The position numbers were made by a program, and so were the translations under genes. Of a stretch of DNA of 64,000 nt, positions 1 to 11,900 are shown piece by piece. The stretch's first letter is position 1. Every line of letters begins with the position of its first letter. This DNA is from Notospermus geniculatus. Lineage: Eukaryota > Nemertea > Pilidiophora > Heteronemertea > Lineidae. The DNA lies in assembly GCA_002633025.1 (NCBI GenBank), contig NMRB01000160.1, positions 259,558 through 323,557 of the forward strand, in the 5' to 3' direction. Under the pieces are notes generated by a model that had not been told where the DNA came from, made no database searches, and saw only the letters and a program-made list of their open reading frames with translations.

Positions 1-2562
1 TCCAGGCAACCCAGTAGCTTTACCTTGTTACCTGGAGCTATGTTGATATTCATATCAGCATCTTCTACTGTATGCAGGGCTTGCAGTACCATTGGAAACA
101 CTGCTATTTTACTTATGTGCCTTAATTTAAAGTTAGGGGACAGTTTTCAGGCTAGAGCATGTGCCTACAATTTAACTAAATTACACCTAAAAATCAATAT
201 TGTCAGCTGAGCGCATCGCCCATGGGCGACTTGTTTAATTCAAGAATTCGCTGGCAGTTTAACACATTCATTAATAGGTATATTTCGCAGTTGGGATACA
301 TCGACCCTCTTTTCACCTGGCACAGGAAGTTTCAAGTCAAATGATGACGCCATCGCGTCACGTTCTCGACATAAGGCGTGACATCATGACGTCATCAAAT
401 CATAAAATGTAAGCTTGCAGAACCTCACTACTTTCACTAAAAATATCAATAGCTAATCAATTTGTGAACAATAAGGGTCATATTCATGAAGGGTGTTAAG
501 GGTTGTTTATCGACGAATACAAACTTCCTGCTAATATTTCAGGTTCGAAGACACACACATTTTTTAGGGACTTACTGCAATTTGCACCGCCCTTTTTTCT
601 GTTCTGAATGAGGGAACCTGGTTTTGTCATAGGATCCTCTGTGAATTTTTCTTGCTGGTTACTTTTTTCTTTTGATTCCTGGTACACACCTTTGTCCAAG
701 CACTACATCTTTTTAGGAAAACCACGCACAAGTCTCTGTAAAAAAGGTTCTTGACTACCATGTTATACATGTCGGTCATCAAATCATTACTGAAGAACAG
801 CATCTCTTGTTACTCTAGCTGCGGTTACATAGAGCTACATGGTATCGGGGACATGCCAGTTAATAATAATGGCTTCACGATCGCGTTGATTTCAGCTTTG
901 TGGTGTTATCATTCATGAAATCATTAAACATGAGAAAATTCTTTGGTTACTCTATCTACATTAATGAACTCTAGGCCTATCGATTAATTAACTCTACTCT
1001 ATCTACATTAATGAAATCATTAATTATTTTCCCCTTGGAGACTCGGGCCTGGTTTCCCTGACTGGTTCACAAAAAAACACACAAAACCTCTAATACACCC
1101 AGTAGGCTAGCTATCATACAAGACACAATACTTAAAGTTTTGTTCCAACACAGCTTGGCACTAAACATTTTTAAAAGTATTTAGTCTCCACCTGTGGTTA
1201 AAAACAAATAAGCAGCACATCAGAAATGTGTGGCGGTCAAGGAAAACCCGGCGGCTGTCACATTTGAGGAAAGCGTTTAAATGGCCTTGGTGAACCTGCA
1301 CATTTCAATAGGTGACATACATTGTACTACATAACAGGTACCGGTAAAGAGTAGCTAGGCCTACTCTTCATTCCAGTTCCGATTGGCGCGAGGTTTATCA
1401 ACGATAGCTCCGCAACGCCTGGCCCGATTTTGATGAAACATACATCATTCATTTCAACCTCTGTAATCAGGACACCTCTCAATTAAGGACAGCATCCGTC
1501 AGTCCCGAAGGTGTCCTTAATAGAGAGGTTCCACTGTACTACATAACAGGTACCGGTAAAGAGTAGCTAGGCCTAGGTAGATCAATGCACAGGCAATCTG
1601 ACAACCCTTCTTGATCATTCAGCAACATCCACCGGATTTTCCTAGACCGTCACAGCATGAATTCTTGAATAAAAATAAACAACAAACATACTCAACAAAA
1701 ACAACAAAACTAAAGCAAATCTATTAATGCAATAGTCAGTGACCCATGTCTGAGTGAGGATTTTGGTGGCGATAAGCTAAAAGTCTGTCCACCCCTTCAA
1801 GTTTATACATGTAGGTAACACCAAACTATTGAGGCAATCAAGTCAAACTGCTGAGTACTGATCATATCACAGTGGCAAAGGAGTATATCATCAGAATATC
1901 ACAGTGGCAAATGAGTATACATGATATAATAATAATGATGTGTGGGCTTATAGTGCCTTTTACATTTAAGTGTCAAGGCACTTCACATTATTACCCAGCC
2001 TAATCCAGAAACCTTTCTGTAGAAACCAAGGGCAGCTACAATCAAGCGCACACATGGACATTTCAGGCCAGTTGAGAGTATACAGAGTGACACAGCCAGG
2101 GATTGAACCCGCAACCTTCCGATCACGAGTCCAACGCTCTAACCATTGTGCCACCGCGCTCCCCATCATATAACATCACGACAATCACGTATCACAGTTA
2201 CAATGGAGCGTATTGTAGGCTATCATCATGATATCACAGTGACAAATCACAACATCTTCATATCACAGTAACAAAAGAGTATATCATCATAATTTATAAC
2301 ATCAGAGTGATAAAGGAGTATGAGTATGTGTATAAGTGAGTTTTTAGACTTGCGTTTCCCATTCACTATAGTGAGGTCCATGAACATTTTGGTTGAACAC
2401 ACACACCTAAAAGGGTAGGACCTTTGATTTTGCAAGAGTTCCTGCCCTCTCTTGAATTGCAAACTAACCCATAATGAACACAATCACTGAAATTGCATCT
2501 GGGGATTGTTCGAAGTTTCAGGCCTTCTTCAAAACTTCGTTACAGCAAAATAAAGGGCTATT
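1..2562. other. Downstream flank / possible 3' UTR, no gene seen
   Basis: This lies below the minus-strand stop codon, so the near part is probably 3' UTR. I found no clear AATAAA on the minus strand close to the stop, so the transcript end is not placed. The stretch holds MITE remains (arms near 1230-1260 and 1618-1660), a repeated CATAACAGGTACCGGTAAAG segment near 1330 and 1540, several ATCACAGTGGCAAA-like short repeats at 1865-2270, and a SINE at 1930-2166. Confidence 0.5.
1930..2166 (-). repeat. tRNA-derived SINE
   Basis: On the minus strand it opens with a tRNA-like head: a box-A-like GGTGGCACAATGG and a box-B-like GGGTTCAATCCC, spaced as in a tRNA, followed by an unrelated body ending near a short AAT-rich tail. 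It is not a working tRNA gene, since no closing acceptor stem follows. A diverged relative is at 4620-4818. Confidence 0.7.
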
Positions 2563-2990
2563 TTAGTACCGCCAGAAATCCTGTTTATCTTGCGGCAAAA
2601 TTTTATTACCAGACATATGTGACGTACGCAGTAGGGAACCACGTCTCGACGATTCCGTACTACCTCGGCGCAAATCCGATGCACCTTCACCGTAATCTTC
2701 ACTTGCTCGGCGAGAATCGAAACCGGCCTGGACAGAACTGATGCTCGCAGCGCGTGATTCGGCACTATTAGGTCGTCGGGAATTGGGCCATCCATCCACC
2801 CAATCATCTGTGGGTTCTCTGAAAGGCAGCACGGGTGTGACCGATCTCAGCAGTCTTTCCTTCTCCTTTTTCTTCTTGATGCCGCAGTAGGCGCCAACGA
2901 TTATAATAATCAGGGCAAGCGCTGCACCGGCAGCAATCAGACTGTACATGGTGATGTTGGTGTATGTCTTCTCCGGGGTCGTACTGGGAG
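2563..2990 (-). CDS. Last coding exon: stem, transmembrane helix, cytoplasmic tail
   Basis: Starts after an AG acceptor (phase 1) with a short Thr/Pro-rich stem ([13 protein letters not shown]), then a hydrophobic helix ([20 protein letters not shown]), a KKKKEKER stop-transfer patch and a tail of about 100 residues ending DFWRY and TAA. The tail has four basophilic-kinase-type sites (SRRPNS, SRRASE, LRRGST, SRRGSL). This makes the product a type I membrane protein. Tail function is inferred only from these motifs. Confidence 0.9.
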
Positions 2991-5900
2991 CTGAAATGGA
3001 AAAAGTTTAATTGTTTTCAGATTTGAACAATGTTATTGGTGGGCCTATGAGCTGAATGAGTACAGACAATAAAATAAGCCTTCAAACGCACCTTAATAGT
3101 GGATCATTAGAAATCTAATGAAATTCTTTTATCTACATGTACCACACCTGCACAATGAGGACATTTCATTCTATACTGTACAAATGAGGACATGTACAAA
3201 TGAGGACATGCATAAAATGATGCATGTACAAATGAGGACATGCATAAAATCCACATTTGTGACCCAATCTGGGAAAACCAGGCACATGTCTCCAACATAT
3301 GACAAGACCCTTGACTACTCTGTTAGGTCATCAACTCGTTGCTGAAGAATAGCCTATCTTTGTTGCTGTAACAGCTGAATTGATTTCAGCCTTTGTGGGG
3401 TAAGCATTTCTGTAACCATCAACCATTTTTCTCCTGGGGAACTTGTGCCAGGTTTTCCCAGATCAGGTCACATTTATGTAAAGTACAATGGGCATACTGA
3501 TGGCTGTGTGTCCCCAGTTGCTTGGAAAAGAATGACATGACAGCTGTCACAAATGACTAACTGGAGACATTAAAATTGATCCTATTCATGTGGGGACATT
3601 GTGTCCAAAGTATACTGACGTATGCAGGCCTTTCGATTGCTCCAAACTTGATACACCCTGTATTTTTGTCCCTTAATTTGGGCACACCTGAAGTTGCCCG
3701 CCGGGTCCAGAGTTCTCCACAGGGTTTGAAACAGACCGGGCGCTGGTGACGTCGTACTGATATCGGCGCTCGCGCCATAGGCGCGTCCTCAGCGGGGGGT
3801 CTGGGGGCCCCCCCCCCAGAAAAATTTGAAATCTAGAAGCCCTGAAACGCAATTTCCTGGCATTCAGGAATGCAAATCTAGCTCCCGTCAGTGCCCTGAA
3901 AACCATGGTTGACATTGCACATAAATGAAAATCATCATATTTTAATGGACAAGTCTATTTTTATCTACTTACTAACAACTTCTTTCTTTACAGCGCATGT
4001 AATCCCTGTGTAGCCAGCAGGACAGCTGCAGTTGTAGCCTTGTGTTGACGAACCTGACACAGTACAACTCCCATTGTTTTCACATGGGTTGGGTTCGCAT
4101 GGATCTGAAGAAGTGTTAAGCCTAGTTCATACTTCAACGCAAGATCATCGGCGTCCGACGTGCGATCAAATCTGGACGCCGACTTCGTGGAGTTGATTCA
4201 TAGTCCAGCGTACTTTAGCAACGGTGACCCGTTATGAAATGACTCAAGTAATTAAAGCCTCATGATCAGATGCCAACCAAATCGCATGACGGGGTCGGCA
4301 TCGAATGCAAGATCACACGTCGGTCGCCGGGGATGGTTGTGCGTCGCAGTATGGCATAAAGTTTTCAATCTTGAGAGTATAGTAAGGTTTTCAGACAGAC
4401 GAAGCCTCCTGGGTGGGCCAAAATATGCCAAACCTATACCTGGCTTGCCAGCTTGGAGATTTCCCCAGCAAAAGCAAGCTTTGGGTGGAATTTTAGTAAC
4501 GGTGTTCAAGTCACCTCTCCCTACAGAAGCAACACTCATTAACAACAATGTAAATCTTCTGACGAAGTTTTTGAGATATTTTGTTTGGTAATTGAAGGAG
4601 ATGTAGGCTTGATCAAGTGTCAAATGTGCTTCACAATATTACCCTAAATCGTTCCAGAAACCTTTCTGGGAAACTCAAGGAGCAGCTCATTCAGCGCATC
4701 ACTTGATCCCCTTTCAGAGGAGTTGAGTGGGAACGTAAGTGGTGACTTGACTTGGTGTTGAACTGATGGCCTCTTGGTCATGAGTCTGATGATCTTACAC
4801 TAAGCCATCATGCTCCCCTGACCTGCACACTGACACTCATGTGAACCCTCAGACCAAGGTTCCAGATAGTAACTTGTTTGGTACCGGTAATTTCATGATT
4901 CAGACGTGCATTTACCTGCTCTGTACTTCCGGGACAATAGGCCTACTGACATTTTTTGCTAACCTTACCTAGACAATCTGTGGTCAGAGGATCTTTGCTC
5001 CAGAAACCAGCCTTGCACTTGCAGATGAAACTGCCGACAGTGTTAGTACATGTGGTGTTCCCTGTCAAACATTTTGTTGTACACTCATCAACGTCTGAAA
5101 AATGGCAAAAAAACACACGATCATTTCAAGAACTTAAACTCTGAAAGGCAATGAGGCATGGTGTCCTTTCATCATGCACTTTTAGACTGTAGTGAGCGCC
5201 ACAGAACAGACCCAGAGAATTTTAGTCTTTGACTTCAGGGTTTCCGCCAGAAAAAATGTTTAGGGGGGCACAATCCGGGTGCCTCCGGCCAAAGTGTGTG
5301 TGGGGGGGCCCTCCCCCCAATAACTTTGTTCCAGAAGCCTGGAGATGCATTTTCCAAGCATTTCAGAGCTTAAAAATTCCTGTGTACAGATCTTTGTTCA
5401 ACTGTTGTATCTCTTGAATGAAAATAAGGGCAATTTAAAGACACTGCTCTGTATTTATAAGGGGGGCAAGTCCCCCTTCCGATTATGAAAGGGGGGCTCC
5501 TGCCCACTTGCCCCCTCTGGTGGAAACCGTGCACTTCACTCTTCTTAAACTTCTGGTCAAAGGTGTAGTTGGAAACTGTGGTCTGTTGTTTGAAAATATG
5601 TGAGGCTGTCTAGGAAAACCCGTCGGATGTCGCGTTTGAAGAAAGTGTGGTCTTGTGGTGAACCCGCACATTTCAATACGGGTAGCTGAACTTCGTAACA
5701 GGTGAACAGTAGCAGATCAACGCACAGGCAATCTAACAACCCTTGTTGATCACTCAGCGACTTCTGACGGGTTTTCCTAGACCGCCTGGCACCACACATA
5801 ATGACCTACCTTCACACTTGAGGTCAATTTTACTGGTTCCAGTCTGTTTGTCCACGAATCCTGGAAGACACCGACACTCATATTCCCCTGGGGTGTTAAC

Positions 5901-8900
5901 GCAGAACATTGTTGATGTGCACCTATGAGTTCCTGCTGTACATTCGTTCACATCTGAAGAGAAAGTAATCAAGGTTAACTCAGACAATTTCACAAATCAA
6001 CCAAGGAAGATGGAATACTACGCCCCTGAAGCCTGCACAGTCGAAGTGAGGCATCCTGGAACTCCACGTACGTATTGGCTACGTCATCAGACTAGTTTGT
6101 GCCATCATAGTCGGCGGGCGGAGCAATGTCACAACACTTGGTAGCCAAGATGAAGGGAGGGTTCCCAATCAAAACTGGTGACAATGGATTTTAATGTGCA
6201 TGTACAACTGACTAATTTTTAGGACTTTCAGGATCCCTTTCCACTCACTTTGACCAAAACGCAATGGACCACAAATAAAAGCACCAAACACCATATTTAG
6301 AGACTTTAAAAGATTTTAGAAACCAGTGGGGAACTTGAAAGGGTGCTATCGTAATAACGAAGCAACAGGAATAACCTGCAAATTCACAGTGGCTGTGCCT
6401 TATGGCCAGGAATTGATGAGACAACTGAAGCTGTATGCAAACTATAGAAATACGGGGGCGAAGTTATGGGGCAATGTTGAAGGAAGGAAAAAGAAGGGAT
6501 GAAGGTCTGCAAGATTGGACACGGTCATTCCACTGCTTATCTTTTTCAAAGAAAATTAACAAAATTGTTACAAATGGTGATAATTATAGGATTGTTACAT
6601 CCAAGTCAGCAGACTCAAAGTTGGTTACCACTAGGCCTAATTATTTCTGTGATGCTGACAGGCAAGCTGTTTCTCTGCTAACATACCGTTCACGGTGTTT
6701 GAGCCGCACACCACCACTCCAACTCCAGCTATATAACAGTTGCCGCCGCTGGTCTGTATCATGGAGCCAAACATTGCCTTGACTGTGGCTTGGTCAGGTT
6801 GAATACCAGGGTCTGTGAGGGCTTCAGCGGAATAAATTTGCATATCGAGGTAAATGATAGTACTGCCTCTCCTGAAGAGAACAAAATAAACCAATGATAA
6901 CTGATAAGTGATGGGGATAGGAATGATATGAAAATTGGAAAGAATTTGAAGAAACATTCTTCAGATGGTTGATGGTAACAACATTTCTCCAAATATTTTA
7001 AAATAGTTTCCACAGGATGTGAGAAAACTTTGGCAGAAGATGTCATCTGCTGGACTCCGGGGTAGATGAGTTACCCGTAAGGCAACATTTTTGAAGGTAC
7101 TGTCACACCTTGCCGGATAGCGTTAACGGACGTCCGACGGAGCAAAAGAAAATTATCCGGTGGTGATAGTCGTCTCCGGTGCCGCTGGAGGCCCTCATGA
7201 ACGGAAGAAAATAGAGGACCACCAGGGTGTACGTTGCTATCTGTTCAGGACCCGTTACATGTATGGTACCGGTAGTAATACTGTATTTATCCTGAAATCA
7301 TCAGTTTTGTCCTGTGATCCCATTACGCGTCCGTCATTCATCAGTCTCCATGCGTTCCTTATCAGGTAATCGTCTGCTGAACATATGGTACACCTCCGGT
7401 TCAACCGTTGCAGGTCAGGTAGTAGTCCGACCACGAATCAAACTCCACCAGTCGTCAACAAATGCGAACTGACAAGTACAGGGCAAGCAACGAAAGAGTT
7501 CCGAACAAAACGAATGCACAGTGCACAACAACCGTACAAATAGCGGACGCCTTTGCCCGGTGGTGTCCGTTTCAAGTTTTGTGCATGCACAAAACTTTCC
7601 GCCGGGTAGAACGGACCTCGCCTGACAAGGTACGCATTCCCCGAATGAGAAACGGACAAGAAACGCATGCGAACGGAAATGAACGGATTCAAAATCGTGC
7701 TCTCCGTCGGATGTCCGTTAATGCTATCCGGCAAGGTGTGACAGTAGCATGCAGTTGCATGTTCCTCAAGAGTTCAGCTACCTACCCAAAGGAAGGAACA
7801 TCAAATGAGCAAACAGCCTTCTTGCATAAATCCGCGAAAGACTCCAAACACTGTAAGACAAAACTGGATGAGATAGAATCAAACTACGGCAAATTACATA
7901 ACAATGCTGAATGTCTCCAAATATCTGAATGAATCCTAAGTGTTAACCCTTAAACATGCAGCATAGGCAACCCCAAGAGAACTGCATATTATTTTGGAAA
8001 AATTCCGAAAATAATGAAAATTTGAAGTCAACCAAACTCTACCATACATAGATGTTCGTTGATCAAAAAAACGTTTTTAACAAATATCCACACACAAGCA
8101 TTTCGGTGATTTTTATCTCTTTTTTAGTGCTATATGTCAGTTTTTGGGAATCGGCCCAATGGGTATTAACTTAGGTTCTTGATGGCCAACTACAGGTTAT
8201 GTTCAAACCGATTCAGATAGATGCCTGTACCAATTGGTGACTGATCATGAAACGCTTGATATAAAACAGCTGATGACTGTACCTTAGCAATGAAAGCTTT
8301 CACTAATTCATTGAAGGCCTTGCTTGATTTATCATCTAGTTGTGGATCGTATTTCTTTTGGAGAATGACTTGCATTGAGTATTTAAGATTTGCTGTAAAG
8401 AAAACGCAAATGAAATGGTCCATGGACCATGTGCTCACTGGGTTGGACATAATAGTCTAATGACAGGGGGAGGTAGGCCTACATATCAGTTATGAGCAAT
8501 CTGGGTCAAGTCATTCCCAGAAAAGACTTTGATGATTTGGGGGTTATGCCACCTGGCGGCCATATTAGATGTCCGATCGGGCTGCAACTTCACATGTACA
8601 TAAAGGTCATCTGCAGGGGACCACTTAGCACATTGGAGCGCTTTGGGTTAAGGCATTCCCGAGTTACAGCACTTTGATGATTTTCGGGTTACGCCACCTG
8701 GCGGCCATATTGGATGTCCGATCGGGCCGAAACTTCACATGGACATAAAGGTCATCTGCAGGGGGCCACATAGCAAATTGGAGCGCTTTGGGTTAAGGCG
8801 TTCCTGAGTTACAGCACTTTGATGATTTTTGGGTTACGCCACCTGGTGGCCATGTTTGAAGTCAAATCAGGCCGAAATTTGACATGCATGTAAAGGTCAT

Positions 8901-11900
8901 CTAGATGGAGGTAAATATCAAATTTGAGCACTCTGCCTCAAGCCGTTCCTGAGTAATAGCACTTACTTGATTTTCAGGTTACGCCACCTGGTGGCCATAT
9001 TGGATGTCGAATCGGGCCGAAACTGGGTATTTTTTAAGGTACCCCTCCAATGCATGTTTATGCAAGATATGAAGTTGCTCGGTGAAATAATGACAAACTG
9101 TGGCAGGTTCGTCACTTTTGTCGAACTTTGACCTCTGTGACCTTGAAAAGTAGGTCAAATCAAAAACCCGTTATATATATTATGTATCCTTATTAGCTAC
9201 ACCTAGGATAAAAATTTGAAGATGATCTAGTCATTAGTTCAGGAGTTATTGTACTTTTTGTGTTTTTGGTTTCCGCCACCTGGTGGCCAAACTGAGAGTC
9301 GAATCGGACCGAAACTTGGTGTCGTGGGTCATCTGACCTAGGGGTATATATGTACCAAGTTTCAGATCAATAGCTCCAGCGGTTACGAAACGTGCCCTGC
9401 TAACGGACAACGACGACGACGGACAACGACGACGACGACGGACGACGGACGCTGCACCATCGTAATAGCTCACCCCAGTGAGCTAAAAATCCTCAAAAAT
9501 ATCCTTACAGTATCCTTGCAATGCACATGGAAGAAGACCCAACATGTCCAAGGTGACACCAACTGTTTGTTGATTTCAGGATTGTCTGCCCATTGTGAAA
9601 TTTGACTTTGTCCATTTCTGTAATTGTTCTCTGGCGTTTTCTTGGGTCTTCTTTCCGGTGCATTCCGACTCATTTTGCTGTCACAGGTCACATATTTTGT
9701 TGTTTTAGAAAATGTGACCCGTTCAAGCACCCGCTTGTCGCAAGTGATCATCATTGGTCATCAGTTTATTCAACTATTGTAACTTCTGTCCATTACTATT
9801 GTCCACCTGCAGTCCATTAGTATTTTCAACCTGCAGAGATGTACATTTCAGCTATTGTGTTAGGCCGAAGGCCGTTATCCTTTTCCTCAGTTGCGAAATG
9901 GTAATCACCAAGTCACAGGTAGTACTGTAAAGCAAGATAATTTCGCGGCTGGAAATTTTCGCGAATCAAGTATTATAGACATATTCGCGGCAGGATATTT
10001 TCGCGAGTCGCTGCAATTTTTTTCATTTTTTTTTTGACGGGCCGTATTTATCACTTGAGGTACTCATATTCGCGACAGGAAATTTTCACGACTCATACAC
10101 TCTCGCGAAATTCGCGAAAATTTCCTGCACGCGAAATTTTCCTGCTTTACAGTATTCTATGTCAGACGCCACTGTGTACATAATTAGGCTACTACTTACC
10201 AGCTTTTGAGCAATCTTTCTTCGGATCACCTGCATGGCCCTTTTTGCAGCGACACCTATAACCTCCATCGTAGTTAATACAGTCGGCATTCGTGCCACAT
10301 GCCTTCAAGTTGGGGTCCTCACATTCATTGACATCTGGAAACAAGTACTCTGTGCTGTGAAAGATGGTCGCCTTCTAGACCAACTCTCTTATTACCGGTA
10401 TTTCATCTCAACTGAAGCAAGGTGTACCGGTATGTGTTTTCGTCAGGGCCGATGCCAGCATTATTGGCCCTGGCGGCGGAGGAGGCCATCTCAAGCTACT
10501 CATGTTCCTCAGTTGGATGGGATCTTTTACTTGCCCTTGCAAAGAAACAAGGTAGGCCTACAAGGCACCACGGCTTACTGCTGTCCCATGTGATGGATGT
10601 GAAGAGCTGGGAATGAAATCCCATATGGCCCGGGGCTAGATTCGAACCTGGAACTTGCCACTTGCTGAGCGGATGTGATAACCACTGTGATATTTCTACT
10701 GCTGCAAGTTGGTCAAGTGGGGNTTGTAAAGTTCCAGCCTGAAGAAGACCCCGGTTGGGGTCGAAAATTCCTCTGGAAATTGCCTTTTCATTTATCATCC
10801 AATATGTTATAAATGGCAAATAAAAATTCATACAAAAATTCAGTAAAACTTACCCGTGCAGCTGGAACCAGAGTAGCCTTTTTTACAGGGACAAGTGTAT
10901 GAGCCGTCTGTATCAGTACAAGTACTGTGTTCAGGACATGTAGCTGTTTTCGTGGCACACTCGTTAATGTCTGCAAAAAAAGAAATGCATGTTGATTTCA
11001 TTGTACGGTCTGCCTCAACGATAAGCTCGGAAATTTTTCCATATCCTCATATCATGTGACCCGCTCTGGCAAAAAGAGTCGCATGACGCTCAGAAGGTGA
11101 GCCTCAATGAACTACACTGTAAGATGACACCAGGAGAGAATGGAAGAAATAGATTGTTTCAGATTTCATAATCGACAGACAATACTGACAGTGTTATATC
11201 TAGGCCATTTTAGAGTGGCGCCGCGCCATGCTCCCAAAAGGGGGCGCCATTGTGCCCTTTTTTAACCCCCTAGGGCGCCATGCCCTAAAACTAAAAAAAA
11301 AAAAAATTTTTTTTTTTTTTTTTTTTTTTTTGGTTTTTATACCCCCAGACCCTTTGCCATGGTCCCTTTTAGTCATATCACCTTAGAAACTGGCTTAAAT
11401 TGGCTGTTGACTGGAGTTATAGAAACCTTTTTAACTTTTTTGCTTTTCAAATTCCGTTAGAAGAAATGTCGCGAATGAAAAGTGCCCTTTTCTAGGTTGA
11501 AGTGCCCTTTTCACAAAGTTTGCACCGTGCCCTTCTGAAATCCTAGATATAACACTGACTGAAACTGACAAACATTTGGTCTCAACCTGCCGAGCTAAGA
11601 GCGACAGCGTCTGCTTTTGCCACTGAAATATGAATACGGGTAAAAATTTACAAAGAAATCCAAACTTACTTGAACACGAAACACCATCACCATTTAGTTG
11701 GTATCCTGCGTTACATCCACATTTATGTCCCCCGACGAGGTTTATGCAGTTTACACTGCACTTGTTGGCACCAGTTTTACACTCATCCACATCTGGAAAT
11801 GAAATATACATGATTTCTTGTGTATTGTCAGTTTCATTGTATTGGTCACAAAATGAGGAACCCGCGTGCCGTTTATCCCGACAGGTCGGCGCTGCGAGCA

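Noticed and set aside
1966-2169. Possible tRNA gene on the minus strand
   Set aside because: A and B box-like motifs are present, but there is no closing acceptor stem and the sequence runs into a SINE body shared with 4620-4818.
2529-2807. 92-codon minus-strand frame
   Set aside because: Out-of-frame shadow of the membrane/tail exon.
7462-7932. 156-codon plus-strand open frame
   Set aside because: It lies mostly inside a MITE with inverted ends and shows no known domain or splice context.
8411-9487. CRISPR-like array because of regular 145-bp spacing
   Set aside because: The unit is a diverged long repeat without short identical repeats and unique spacers, and the genome is eukaryotic.
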